A DNA stretch of 64,000 nt from Acidobacteriota bacterium (GTDB lineage Bacteria; Acidobacteriota; Terriglobia; Bryobacterales; Bryobacteraceae). Under the pieces are notes generated by a model. It searched no databases. It was not told where the DNA came from and was given only the letters and a program-made list of their open reading frames with translations. Where the stretch lies: NCBI GenBank assembly GCA_016185425.1, contig JACPNQ010000032.1, forward strand, positions 62,001-126,000, given 5' to 3'. A program made the position numbers and the translations under genes. Of the stretch, positions 36,715 through 44,297 are shown piece after piece (positions within the stretch are counted from its first letter, which is position 1; every line of letters starts with the position of its first letter).

Positions 36715-37581
36715 TCACGCAACACGGCCCATTCTCCCCGCCTGATAATCCGCAAACGCCTGGCGGATTTCCTCTTCGGTATTCATGACAAACGGACCGT
36801 AGCTGGCAACAGGCTCGTTGATCGGTTCGCCGCTCAGGATCAGGACCAGCGATGGCTCTTTCGCCTCCAGCAGGAGTCTTTCTCCCAAAGGACTGAGCGC
36901 TGCGAGCTGTGCCTCGCCCGCCAAAGCAGCGCCGTTCACGGTGACTTCGCCGCGCAGCAAGACGACCGCCGCATTATGGCCGGCAGGCAGGCTCAGTTCA
37001 CCGCTGCCACCCGCTTCCATCCTCACGTCGAAGACATTCATCGGCGTAAATGTCGCCGCCGGGCCCTTGACGCCATTCAACTCGCCCGCGATGATGCGCG
37101 CATACGCCCCGGTTCCCAATTCGACCCGGGGAATCTGTTCGCTCACAATCGCCTGATAGCCCGGCTTCGACATCTTATCCTTCGCCGGTAGATTCACCCA
37201 GAGCTGCACCATCTCGAAGTCGCCGCCCTTCTCGGCGAATTCCTTGCTGTGCATCTCCTCGTGGATCACTCCGGAACCGGCGGTCATCCACTGCACATCG
37301 CCGGCGTTAATGGTACCGGCGTTGCCGCCCGAATCGCGGTGATCCACGCTCCCCTGATACGAGATCGTCACCGTCTCGAACCCGCGATGCGGATGCTCTC
37401 CCACGCCGCGCGGCCGTTTCGAAGGTTCAAACTTGTACGGACTGGCATAGTCCAGCATCAGAAACGGACTTAGATTCGGAAATCGCTGTGATGGCAATAC
37501 ACTTCGCACCGGAAAACCGTCGCCCACCCAGTGCGGCGTTTTTGCCCCTTGCACTCCCAATACTTCTTTTCTCTCGGACAT
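36715..37581 (-). CDS. Pirin family protein (quercetinase-like bicupin)
   Basis: This 288-residue bicupin shows the pirin metal site in GVGEHPHRGFETVTISYQGSV and GVIHEEMH. Family members are Fe or Cu dioxygenases active on quercetin or act as redox-sensing co-regulators. The gene follows the MarR gene directly. The first ATG (37585-37587) overlaps the MarR stop and abuts the Shine-Dalgarno sequence AAAGGAG. The ATG six bases further on (37579-37581) has ideal spacing, so I prefer that. The MarR-pirin pair resembles redox or phenolic-compound response operons. Confidence 0.9.
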   Translation of the reverse strand: MSERKEVLGVQGAKTPHWVGDGFPVRSVLPSQRFPNLSPFLMLDYASPYKFEPSKRPRGVGEHPHRGFETVTISYQGSVDHRDSGGNAGTINAGDVQWMTAGSGVIHEEMHSKEFAEKGGDFEMVQLWVNLPAKDKMSKPGYQAIVSEQIPRVELGTGAYARIIAGELNGVKGPAATFTPMNVFDVRMEAGGSGELSLPAGHNAAVVLLRGEVTVNGAALAGEAQLAALSPLGERLLLEAKEPSLVLILSGEPINEPVASYGPFVMNTEEEIRQAFADYQAGRMGRVA

Positions 37582-37583
37582 AC

Positions 37584-38021
37584 TCATCTCCTTTCCTTGT
37601 TCTTCTCTGCCCCGTGGCCCAGCTTGCGCAGCAGGTCCGCAAAAGCCAACCGGTCCTGCTCGTCAAGCGCCGTGAATGCCTGCTCCATGTCGAGCGCGTG
37701 TTCCTCAAACAGCCTCTGGATCAGCTCCGATCCCTTTTCCGTCAGGTGAACAATTCGCGAACGGCGATCGGTCTCCGCGTCCACCCTTTCGACAAGGCCG
37801 TTCCGTTCCAATCGGTCGACCGCTGCGGTCACCGACCCGCTGCTGACAAGAATCTTCTTTCCGAGCACATTCACCGGCAGCGGGCCCTTGTGTTTCAGCG
37901 CTTCCAGAACCCCAAAATCGCTCAGGCACAATCCAGTTGCTTCGACGCTCCGCCGGGCACACGCTTCCAGCGACTTCGTCGCTTTCCACAGCAGCAACCA
38001 TAGGTGAACGCCCTTGGTCAT
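37584..38021 (-). CDS. MarR-family regulator
   Basis: This 145-residue winged-helix repressor has the MarR core: LSDFGVLEALKHKGPLPVNVLGKKI, the recognition helix SSGSVTAAVDRLERNGLVER and the wing DRRSRIVHLTEKG. Cys20-something residues in EACARRSVEATGLCL could make it redox-responsive, but that is speculation. It leads the pirin gene and has a near-consensus promoter with a palindrome inside it, so autorepression is likely. A decayed second copy of this gene lies at about 49799-50117. Confidence 0.93.
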   Translation of the reverse strand: MTKGVHLWLLLWKATKSLEACARRSVEATGLCLSDFGVLEALKHKGPLPVNVLGKKILVSSGSVTAAVDRLERNGLVERVDAETDRRSRIVHLTEKGSELIQRLFEEHALDMEQAFTALDEQDRLAFADLLRKLGHGAEKNKERR

Positions 38022-38035
38022 ATTATCTCTACATA

Positions 38036-38064
38036 AAGATACTCTATATAGAGCTATCTGTCAA
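38036..38064 (-). promoter_or_regulatory. marR-pirin promoter with palindrome in the spacer
   Basis: On the minus strand a perfect -35 box TTGACA (38064-38059) and TATCTT (38041-38036) are separated by 17 bases. The perfect 12-base palindrome CTCTATATAGAG (38042-38053) fills most of the spacer. A repressor bound there would block RNA polymerase. The -10 box ends 14 bases before the MarR start codon. Confidence 0.75.
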
Positions 38065-38183
38065 GCCCCGCTTTTTTTGATGCCAGTCGCGACCGCGCCA
38101 TGTGCGATAGGCTCGCGAAATGGCTGAACCGATCTCCGAATTACTCGTACTCCATGCCGCACTATATAATGAGGTCACTTTCT

Positions 38184-39179
38184 ATGCCCGATGGTTCGGC
38201 GTCCGCCTTCCTGGAGGTGACTGCCCCGCTTCCGGGGCGGATCATCGTTCTCGACCAAGGTGCTACTTGGCGAATTGGCCGCAGTGACCAATGCGAGGTC
38301 TGCTTGCGCGATGATCTCATTTCTCGCAAGCATGCCGTAATTCAAAGGATGGGCGACGGACAGTTCTATCTGATTGACTTGGGGAGCCGCAACGGGTCGG
38401 TAGTTAACGACGTGCGGATTTCTGTTCCGCTCGCTCTCAAGGACAAAGACACAATTTCAATCGGCCCTAGCCAGATGATATTCCGATGCCCGGAATTGAT
38501 CGCTCCTCACTCCGAGTTGCCTGATGAGTCTCTCGACAAGACAAGAGTTCAATTTCTCCCGCGGCTCATTACCGTTCTAGTTATTGATATTCGGGATTTC
38601 ACAAGGCTTACCCAACAACTGGACCAAAGCGTCATGTGCAGTCTAATTGCCACGTGGTTCAGCCATAGCGGAAGGATCGTCCGGCAGCGCGGAAGCTGGT
38701 CGCAGAAATACATCGGCGACGCGATCATGGCGGTGTGGCTCCATCAATCCCCTCCGAATGAGCGCCAGGCGCCAATCTCGGCGCTTCTCGCCAGCGCTGA
38801 AATCGAGGAGGCCACCAATAACATGCAGGCCCGATTCTCACTTCCAGCGCCTCTCCGCGTGGGAGTGGGAATCAACACGGGATTCGCATCCCTCGGGAAC
38901 GCGGGAACCGGCGATGTCATCGACTTCACCGCCATGGGGGATGCGGTGAACGCGGCATTCCGAATGGAAAGCGCAACGAAACAAATTGGCGTGGATGTGG
39001 CAATCGGCAAATCGACCTACGAGATGCTAAGCGAGGATTCCCGTCCGGGAGAGTACTTCCAGCCCCACGCCGTCTCGTTGAAAGGGTACGAGTGTCCGGC
39101 CGATATTTGGGGGGCGCAGTTCGCGGAAGTGCACCGGTTCCTAAACAGGCCTCCGGGTGAGGAGACGCTTTGTCCTTGA
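38184..39179 (+). CDS. FHA domain-class III adenylate cyclase
   Basis: This 331-residue protein joins an N-terminal FHA domain to a class III nucleotide cyclase. The FHA part shows WRIGRSDQCEVCLRDDLISRKHAVI and GSRNGSVVND. The cyclase domain (about 128-290) keeps metal-binding Asp135 (VLVIDIRDFT) and Asp179 (YIGDA). Adenine-selecting Lys175 and Asp247 (IDFT) are present, as are catalytic Asn256 and Arg260 (GDAVNAAFR). It should therefore make cAMP, probably under control of a phosphothreonine protein. No membrane segment is seen. I prefer the ATG at 38184, nine bases after GAGG; two in-frame ATGs lie upstream. A protein with two cyclic-nucleotide domains is encoded at 44294. Confidence 0.88.
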   Translation: MPDGSASAFLEVTAPLPGRIIVLDQGATWRIGRSDQCEVCLRDDLISRKHAVIQRMGDGQFYLIDLGSRNGSVVNDVRISVPLALKDKDTISIGPSQMIFRCPELIAPHSELPDESLDKTRVQFLPRLITVLVIDIRDFTRLTQQLDQSVMCSLIATWFSHSGRIVRQRGSWSQKYIGDAIMAVWLHQSPPNERQAPISALLASAEIEEATNNMQARFSLPAPLRVGVGINTGFASLGNAGTGDVIDFTAMGDAVNAAFRMESATKQIGVDVAIGKSTYEMLSEDSRPGEYFQPHAVSLKGYECPADIWGAQFAEVHRFLNRPPGEETLCP

Positions 39180-39209
39180 CAACGAAAAGGCCGGGTGCAT
39201 GTCAAAAAA

Positions 39210-40040
39210 CTAAGCGATCACGACGGACCCTTCCGTAGCCGCGTGGGTATTCTGAAACTGGCGCCGGGCCTCTTCCACTATGCTCCGTAAGGCCAGGTCA
39301 TCGCGCATCGGGTCGTGATGAAACAGGATGAGCTGCTTCACCCCCGCTGCGTGTGCTACGCGCGTCGCTTCCATCCACGTACTGTGGCCCCAGCCTTTCT
39401 TCGATTCATACTCTTCGCTCGTGTATTGCGCGTCGTAAATAAGCACGTCGGCATTCCGCGCATACTCACGGAGAACGGAATCCAATTGCGGATGGCCATG
39501 TTCGAAATCCGACGCATGGACGATCGTCCCGCCGTCCGATTCCATCCGGTAACCCCAGGCGCCCTGCGGGTGATTCAATGGAAATGGATAAATCGCGATG
39601 CTCCCGACGTGAAACGGCTGCTTGCTGACCTCATTGAATTCCCGGTCCGCCGCCGCGCTGTCCCAGCCAGGGAAGTAAGGCTCCGACAACTGTAAATCCA
39701 GTGCGCTTCGCGCCGACGCCGCGGATTTTCCCGACCAGAAAGTAATCCGGCGGTCCTTCTGGAACACTGGTGCGAAATACGGCAGGCCTTGGATATGATC
39801 CCAGTGGTAATGCGTCAACAGAATAGGAATGTGCGCGCTCCGGCCGCCAGGTTCTTCGAGCAGCGATTGGCCAAGACGGTGTGCCCCGCTGCCGGCGTCG
39901 ATCATAAGCCAATCATTCTCTCCTGCACGTATCTCCAAGCACGAAGTATTTCCCCCGAATCCCAGGTTTCCGGCCGTCGGCGTGGGGAAAGATCCACGCA
40001 CACCGAAGAACCTCACCCGCAGACGGGAACTCTGATTCAC
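39210..40040 (-). CDS. MBL-fold metal-dependent hydrolase
   Basis: This 276-residue metallo-beta-lactamase-fold protein has the zinc motif THYHWDH (His77, His79, Asp81, His82). Further ligands probably lie in NHPQG, HASDFEHG and LFHHDP. The early segment VRFFGVRGSFPTP with GFGGNTSC fits the RNase Z/PhnP-like branch that contains phosphodiesterases. The gene converges on the adenylate cyclase gene, so degradation of a cyclic nucleotide is an attractive but unproven idea. No signal peptide is visible. GGNTSCLEI is typical of this subgroup. Confidence 0.85.
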   Translation of the reverse strand: MNQSSRLRVRFFGVRGSFPTPTAGNLGFGGNTSCLEIRAGENDWLMIDAGSGAHRLGQSLLEEPGGRSAHIPILLTHYHWDHIQGLPYFAPVFQKDRRITFWSGKSAASARSALDLQLSEPYFPGWDSAAADREFNEVSKQPFHVGSIAIYPFPLNHPQGAWGYRMESDGGTIVHASDFEHGHPQLDSVLREYARNADVLIYDAQYTSEEYESKKGWGHSTWMEATRVAHAAGVKQLILFHHDPMRDDLALRSIVEEARRQFQNTHAATEGSVVIA

Positions 40041-40114
40041 GCCTCATTCTCACACGAAGCCGGAGCCGCACCCCAATCGAGGCATGCTAGAATACGCCGT
40101 GGGAGAAACAACCT

Positions 40115-40447
40115 GTGGAGAAACCTTTCCTTCGGCTTGCTCTTTTGACCCTTGTGTTTGCATCCGCTTTCGCCGCCGATATCAAGGCCGGTCGAACCGT
40201 ATATGAGCAAGAGTGTGTCGATTGCCATGCCATGAGTGGCGCTCCAATCCCATCCGTAGCAAAGTCGATGAAGAAAAAAGGCGTTCAAATGCGCGATCTC
40301 GCCGCTCCGGAAGTCCAGGCGATGACAGACGCCGACTGGAAAAAAGCGGTCGTCGATGGCGTCGGCAAAATGAAAGGGATCGGCACTCTCAGCGCGCCTC
40401 AGTTGGAAAACATGTTCGCCTTCATGCGGACTCTCAAAAAGAAGTAA
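40115..40447 (+). CDS. Small periplasmic c-type cytochrome
   Basis: This 110-residue protein has a signal peptide (MEKPFLRLALLTLVFASAFAAD) and one heme site CVDCH (Cys34, Cys37, His38). A candidate axial Met86 lies in VGKMKGIG. The translation start is GTG at 40115, with GGAG about nine bases upstream. It resembles single-heme class I cytochromes that shuttle electrons in the periplasm. It converges on the large FHA-heme-flavin fusion gene, so a role as electron carrier for that conduit is reasonable but inferred. Confidence 0.85.
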   Translation: MEKPFLRLALLTLVFASAFAADIKAGRTVYEQECVDCHAMSGAPIPSVAKSMKKKGVQMRDLAAPEVQAMTDADWKKAVVDGVGKMKGIGTLSAPQLENMFAFMRTLKKK

Positions 40448-40462
40448 GTTCCACCTGCCGCT

Positions 40463-43405
40463 TCAACCGAGCGCGCGCAGCGAAAACTGGATGCCGCACT
40501 CGCTAAGGAACTTCTTCGGGCTCTCGCCGCCCGCCATTACGAAGACAAAGTCATTCTCGATCTCTCCCACGCCATAGGGAGTCCGCACCACCACGGATCG
40601 CTCGCGGATTTCCACTACGCCGGAATTGAAGTATACGGCCAGGCGCCGCTCCTCCATAGTTCGTTGTACCCTCTTCTGGTTTCTCGGCTTGGCCTTTTCG
40701 AAGTCTGGTCCACGGTGCACCAACCAAACTCGGTTCCCGAGATCGGCTCTCGCCAATCCATTGGCGACCTCAATCCCGCTGTCTCCGCCGCCGACAACGC
40801 AGATCGCCTTGCCCCGATATGCGTCCGCTTCCAGCAGGTTATACGCAACCTTTGCCGAGTCTTCTCCGGGAACGCCCAGCTTGCGCGGGCTTCCCCTCCG
40901 GCCGATGGCAAGCACAACGTTTGTTCCGCGGTATTCCCCTTTTGCCGATTGCACCACGAAGTGGCCTGGCCTCTGCTCCACCCGAAGGACCTTTTCCTCC
41001 TCCTGGATGACCAGCCCGGTTGACTGGATGATGTGCTGCCATCGTTCGAGAAGCGCTTCCTTGGACGTGTCCTCCATCCACAAAGGCCCGTAAACGGGAA
41101 TCATCACCGGTTCCGCCATCACGAATTTTTGGCGCGAGTAGTTGCGGATGGTGCTCGCCGTCGTCCCCTGTTCCAACACCTTTACGGTTAGCCCCGCGCC
41201 CTGCGCGGAGAGCGCCGTACTAATCCCGGCTGGTCCCCCGCCAACGACAATAACATCGAATCCCTCACCGCGAGGCGTCCGGCGGGCCAGGATCGAATCC
41301 ACTACCTTTTTGCCCTGGTTAATTGCAATCTTAATAAGCGCCTTACCCGTGACTTCCCCCGCTAGAAACAGTCCGGGAACGTTTGTTTCCAGGCCGGAGT
41401 TGTAGACAGGCAACTCTACCGTTTGCATCGCGCCGCCTGTCACGAGAGTGATTGCATCGGTAGGGCATTCCGCGGCGCAAGCGGCGTATCCTGTGCAATC
41501 GGCAAGCCTCGCGGCGATCGCTTTTTCATTTACGATTTCCAACACGTCGAACGGACACGCCCGTACGCAGGATCCGCATCCTACGCAGAGATCGAGATCG
41601 ATCTGGGGACGCTGATGGCCGCCAGGAGCCTGGTTATCGGTCGCCTGGGGTTCCGCCGCCACTGCCACGGGACCCGCGGCCGCCGCCATCGCCGCGTCCA
41701 GTTCCGGTTGAGCCGACCCGCTGAACGGCGCCGCCGGATTCTGCCGGACCAGGGTCGCCGTGCGCGACCGCAAGGAGTTGAAGTGGAACCGCAGACCACC
41801 CGCCGCTATTCCGAGATAGAAAATCGGAAACACCGCCATCGCGCCGAATAACAACAGGATCCCGGTCAGGTTATTCCCGGCCGATGACGTCGGCGGCGCC
41901 GGGACGTCGTCGAAGCGTGTCGCGGCAAGCACCGGTCCGGGGATCTTCGCCGGATGCTCGAAATGGCAGCTATAACAGCGTGCCCGCAGTGTCGCTTCCG
42001 GTCCGAAGCTATGGCAACCCAGGCAGCGCGTCCGCATGACCGCCCTGGGCACTTTTTTCTCGGCCTCGACGTCGTCGTGACACTGCATGCACTTCACGCG
42101 GCCGGACTTATGTTGGGGATGCGTGTCCTTGTCGCCTCCGAAATCCCATGGCGCCTCGAAAGCGACCGCCTTGGATTCGGGCGCGGGCGTGTCCCGTTTT
42201 TGGCTCGCCTGGACGAGATTTGGCTTTTCGTGAACCCGCACGTGGCAACCCGCCGATTGGCAGGTCCCGCCCACGTTTCGCGCCAGCTCGAACTGTTTGC
42301 CCCTATGCTCAGCGTGACAAGTCGCACAAGCGATCGGCTTGTGCTGCTGAACCGGACTCGGTTGGAGCCCGGCATGACAACTCTGGCAACCGGTATCCCG
42401 CACGCCGGCAAAACCTGAGTGACAGGCCGCGCAATCGGAAGACGAATGGTTCGCCAGCAGCTTCTCGCGGAATCCGGCGTTCTCCACCGAATGTACCGCC
42501 GCAATTGGTCCGGGGCTATAGAGCGAATAGGATCGGGCCACCCACGCATAGGTCGCCCACCCCAAACTGGCAAGCAGGCCGGTGAAGAGCATAACGGCAC
42601 GGAACCGGTTGGGCAAAATGTCGGAGGTAGGAACCCAGATCGGAGCCTTCGATTGCATCCAAACAGGAAGTGCCGAGATTGCCGCTGACGGCCTCGCTTC
42701 CCCCGCTGCTTTTCGTTGCGGCGGCTGAACCACATCGCGGTACCCGGCGGGCAGTTTCGCCGTATCCGACGCCATCTCTTCCGAGCAGTCCCGAATCCCC
42801 AGTAGGCACTTGTCCTCAAGTAGGACGACCCGGATTTCGAACGGCCGGATGTTGATGGTATCGCCGTGGCGAATCCGCTGGCTCACCACGCGCTGATTGT
42901 TCACATAAACACCGGCGCCGCTGGACTGGTCGGTGATCCACATGCCGTCCGGCCGCTGTTCGAGCTCCGCATGGACCGGCGAAACCAGTGGGTCGTTCAA
43001 TTGGAGATGGCAGATATTCTTCCGGCCAAGATGAATCGTGGGCTGATCGATAATTTGCGGTTCGCGCTCGGCGCCCTTGCGGATTGCGATAAAGCGAAAG
43101 GGGACTCTCCCCGGCTCCGCCACCTCCCGCACCAGCATCACGTTCTCGCCGGCCGCAATTTGATTACCGGTCCGCAACGTCGCCGCCGTTATCTGGACGC
43201 CGTCGACAAACGTCCCGTTCGTCGATTTGTTGTCAGTTAGAACGTAATCGTCACCTTGCCGCACTATGGAAAAGTGTGTACGGCTGATGCCTTCCCCATG
43301 CAGGACGAAATCGCATGTCGGCTGCCGGCCGAACCAGGCCTTTTCGAAATTCAAGCGGATCGCTTCGCCCTTGTGGCTGCCTTCGAGGAATTTCAATTCA
43401 AGCAT
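40463..43405 (-). CDS. FHA-FHA-multiheme-ferredoxin-FAD oxidoreductase fusion protein
   Basis: This 980-residue protein has two FHA domains (about 20-90, FGRQPTCDFVLHG with SRTHF; and 122-190, HLGRKNICHLQL) and a membrane helix at 268-290. A segment with six CxxCH sites and one CxxxxCH follows (C325-H329, C340-H344, C360-H364, C382-H388, C439-H443, C461-H465, C477-H481). After a second helix (513-537) comes a ferredoxin region (C607, C610, C613, C617). The flavin/NAD(P)H module has GGGPAGI at 722-728 and GGGDSGIE at 872-879. Basic residues flank both helices on the FHA and ferredoxin sides, so the hemes should be periplasmic and the rest cytoplasmic. It could pass electrons from NAD(P)H across the membrane. 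The ATG at 43405 is chosen because FHA homology starts there. Confidence 0.9.
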   Translation of the reverse strand: MLELKFLEGSHKGEAIRLNFEKAWFGRQPTCDFVLHGEGISRTHFSIVRQGDDYVLTDNKSTNGTFVDGVQITAATLRTGNQIAAGENVMLVREVAEPGRVPFRFIAIRKGAEREPQIIDQPTIHLGRKNICHLQLNDPLVSPVHAELEQRPDGMWITDQSSGAGVYVNNQRVVSQRIRHGDTINIRPFEIRVVLLEDKCLLGIRDCSEEMASDTAKLPAGYRDVVQPPQRKAAGEARPSAAISALPVWMQSKAPIWVPTSDILPNRFRAVMLFTGLLASLGWATYAWVARSYSLYSPGPIAAVHSVENAGFREKLLANHSSSDCAACHSGFAGVRDTGCQSCHAGLQPSPVQQHKPIACATCHAEHRGKQFELARNVGGTCQSAGCHVRVHEKPNLVQASQKRDTPAPESKAVAFEAPWDFGGDKDTHPQHKSGRVKCMQCHDDVEAEKKVPRAVMRTRCLGCHSFGPEATLRARCYSCHFEHPAKIPGPVLAATRFDDVPAPPTSSAGNNLTGILLLFGAMAVFPIFYLGIAAGGLRFHFNSLRSRTATLVRQNPAAPFSGSAQPELDAAMAAAAGPVAVAAEPQATDNQAPGGHQRPQIDLDLCVGCGSCVRACPFDVLEIVNEKAIAARLADCTGYAACAAECPTDAITLVTGGAMQTVELPVYNSGLETNVPGLFLAGEVTGKALIKIAINQGKKVVDSILARRTPRGEGFDVIVVGGGPAGISTALSAQGAGLTVKVLEQGTTASTIRNYSRQKFVMAEPVMIPVYGPLWMEDTSKEALLERWQHIIQSTGLVIQEEEKVLRVEQRPGHFVVQSAKGEYRGTNVVLAIGRRGSPRKLGVPGEDSAKVAYNLLEADAYRGKAICVVGGGDSGIEVANGLARADLGNRVWLVHRGPDFEKAKPRNQKRVQRTMEERRLAVYFNSGVVEIRERSVVVRTPYGVGEIENDFVFVMAGGESPKKFLSECGIQFSLRALG

Positions 43406-43430
43406 GGGTGAAACCTTGGCGAAGCGTGAG

Positions 43431-44297
43431 TCAATAATACAGGACCGAGAAAATGTGTAGTGCCGCGAATCCAAACATCGCGGCCGTGGTTGTAATGTGG
43501 ATCGTAAGCCATCCGCGCATGACGCGGTGCAGCAGTAACTCCGCGTTCATTTTGTTGACACGAAGGGCGTATTCGCCGGCGCGCTGATACGCTCGATGCT
43601 CAGGCGCGGCCAACCAGCCGAGCGCCCATTCCTGTTCTTTCTGGAACGCTGATATCTCCTCCGCGAACGTCGTGCGGTTTCTGTAGAAGCGCCCCATGCG
43701 CTTCCATGACGCCGTCTGCGGCAGAAGGGAGTCCTTCACCAACGCGCTGAACTTGGCCGAGCCGCCGGCCGCTAGCTCCAACATGCCGCGAAGGCATTCG
43801 GCTCGCACCGAAAGCAGGTCCTCGATTATGGCCGGGTTCTCTTCGATGGCGGTCAACAGCGGCGGGACCTTCCGCGACAGCCACAAGCCCATTACTCCGC
43901 TAACGATGGTGAACCAGTAAAACGATAGCAGGATCGCGGGCACGGGGCTGCCCATGCGGAAACCGGAATGATAAAGAATCGCAAACGCCGACACGATGCC
44001 AATGTAAATGTGCGCGTTCAGCCAAGCCGACAGTTTCCCCACGCCCTGGTAGGCCAGGCGCTTACGGACGCTGAGCGAGGCCGCCAGCACCGCTAGGATT
44101 GTCCCGGCGCAGCCAAACGCCAGCACAAGAACTCGATTCCGGTCCGGCGGGAGCTGACCGTACATCGAAAAGTACAGCCAGGAGAGTCCCGCAACACTCA
44201 ATACCGCAAAGGTCTGCCACAAATAATCAATGCGGCCGGAGCGCATCCAACTCGCCGAAAATCTCGAGCGCGACGCTTTAATGGGCGCCACCTTCAT
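43431..44297 (-). CDS. Putative di-heme membrane cytochrome b
   Basis: This 288-residue membrane protein has helices at about 29-46, 57-76, 96-115, 122-141 and 263-286, with a soluble loop between the last two. Four histidines stand as two pairs, His96/His110 and His267/His281, each 14 apart in a helix. That is the spacing expected for two b hemes stacked across the membrane. No named family is obvious. Its start overlaps the stop of the cyclic-nucleotide/ferredoxin gene (ATGA), and the fusion gene begins 25 bases after its stop, so the three probably form one operon and complex. The reaction is inferred. Confidence 0.7.
   Translation of the reverse strand: MKVAPIKASRSRFSASWMRSGRIDYLWQTFAVLSVAGLSWLYFSMYGQLPPDRNRVLVLAFGCAGTILAVLAASLSVRKRLAYQGVGKLSAWLNAHIYIGIVSAFAILYHSGFRMGSPVPAILLSFYWFTIVSGVMGLWLSRKVPPLLTAIEENPAIIEDLLSVRAECLRGMLELAAGGSAKFSALVKDSLLPQTASWKRMGRFYRNRTTFAEEISAFQKEQEWALGWLAAPEHRAYQRAGEYALRVNKMNAELLLHRVMRGWLTIHITTTAAMFGFAALHIFSVLYY

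Noticed and set aside
35383..37191. A 602-residue open frame on the plus strand opposite the ADOP and pirin genes
   Set aside because: It is antisense to well-supported permease and pirin genes, has no recognisable domain and a composition typical of shadow frames in GC-rich DNA.
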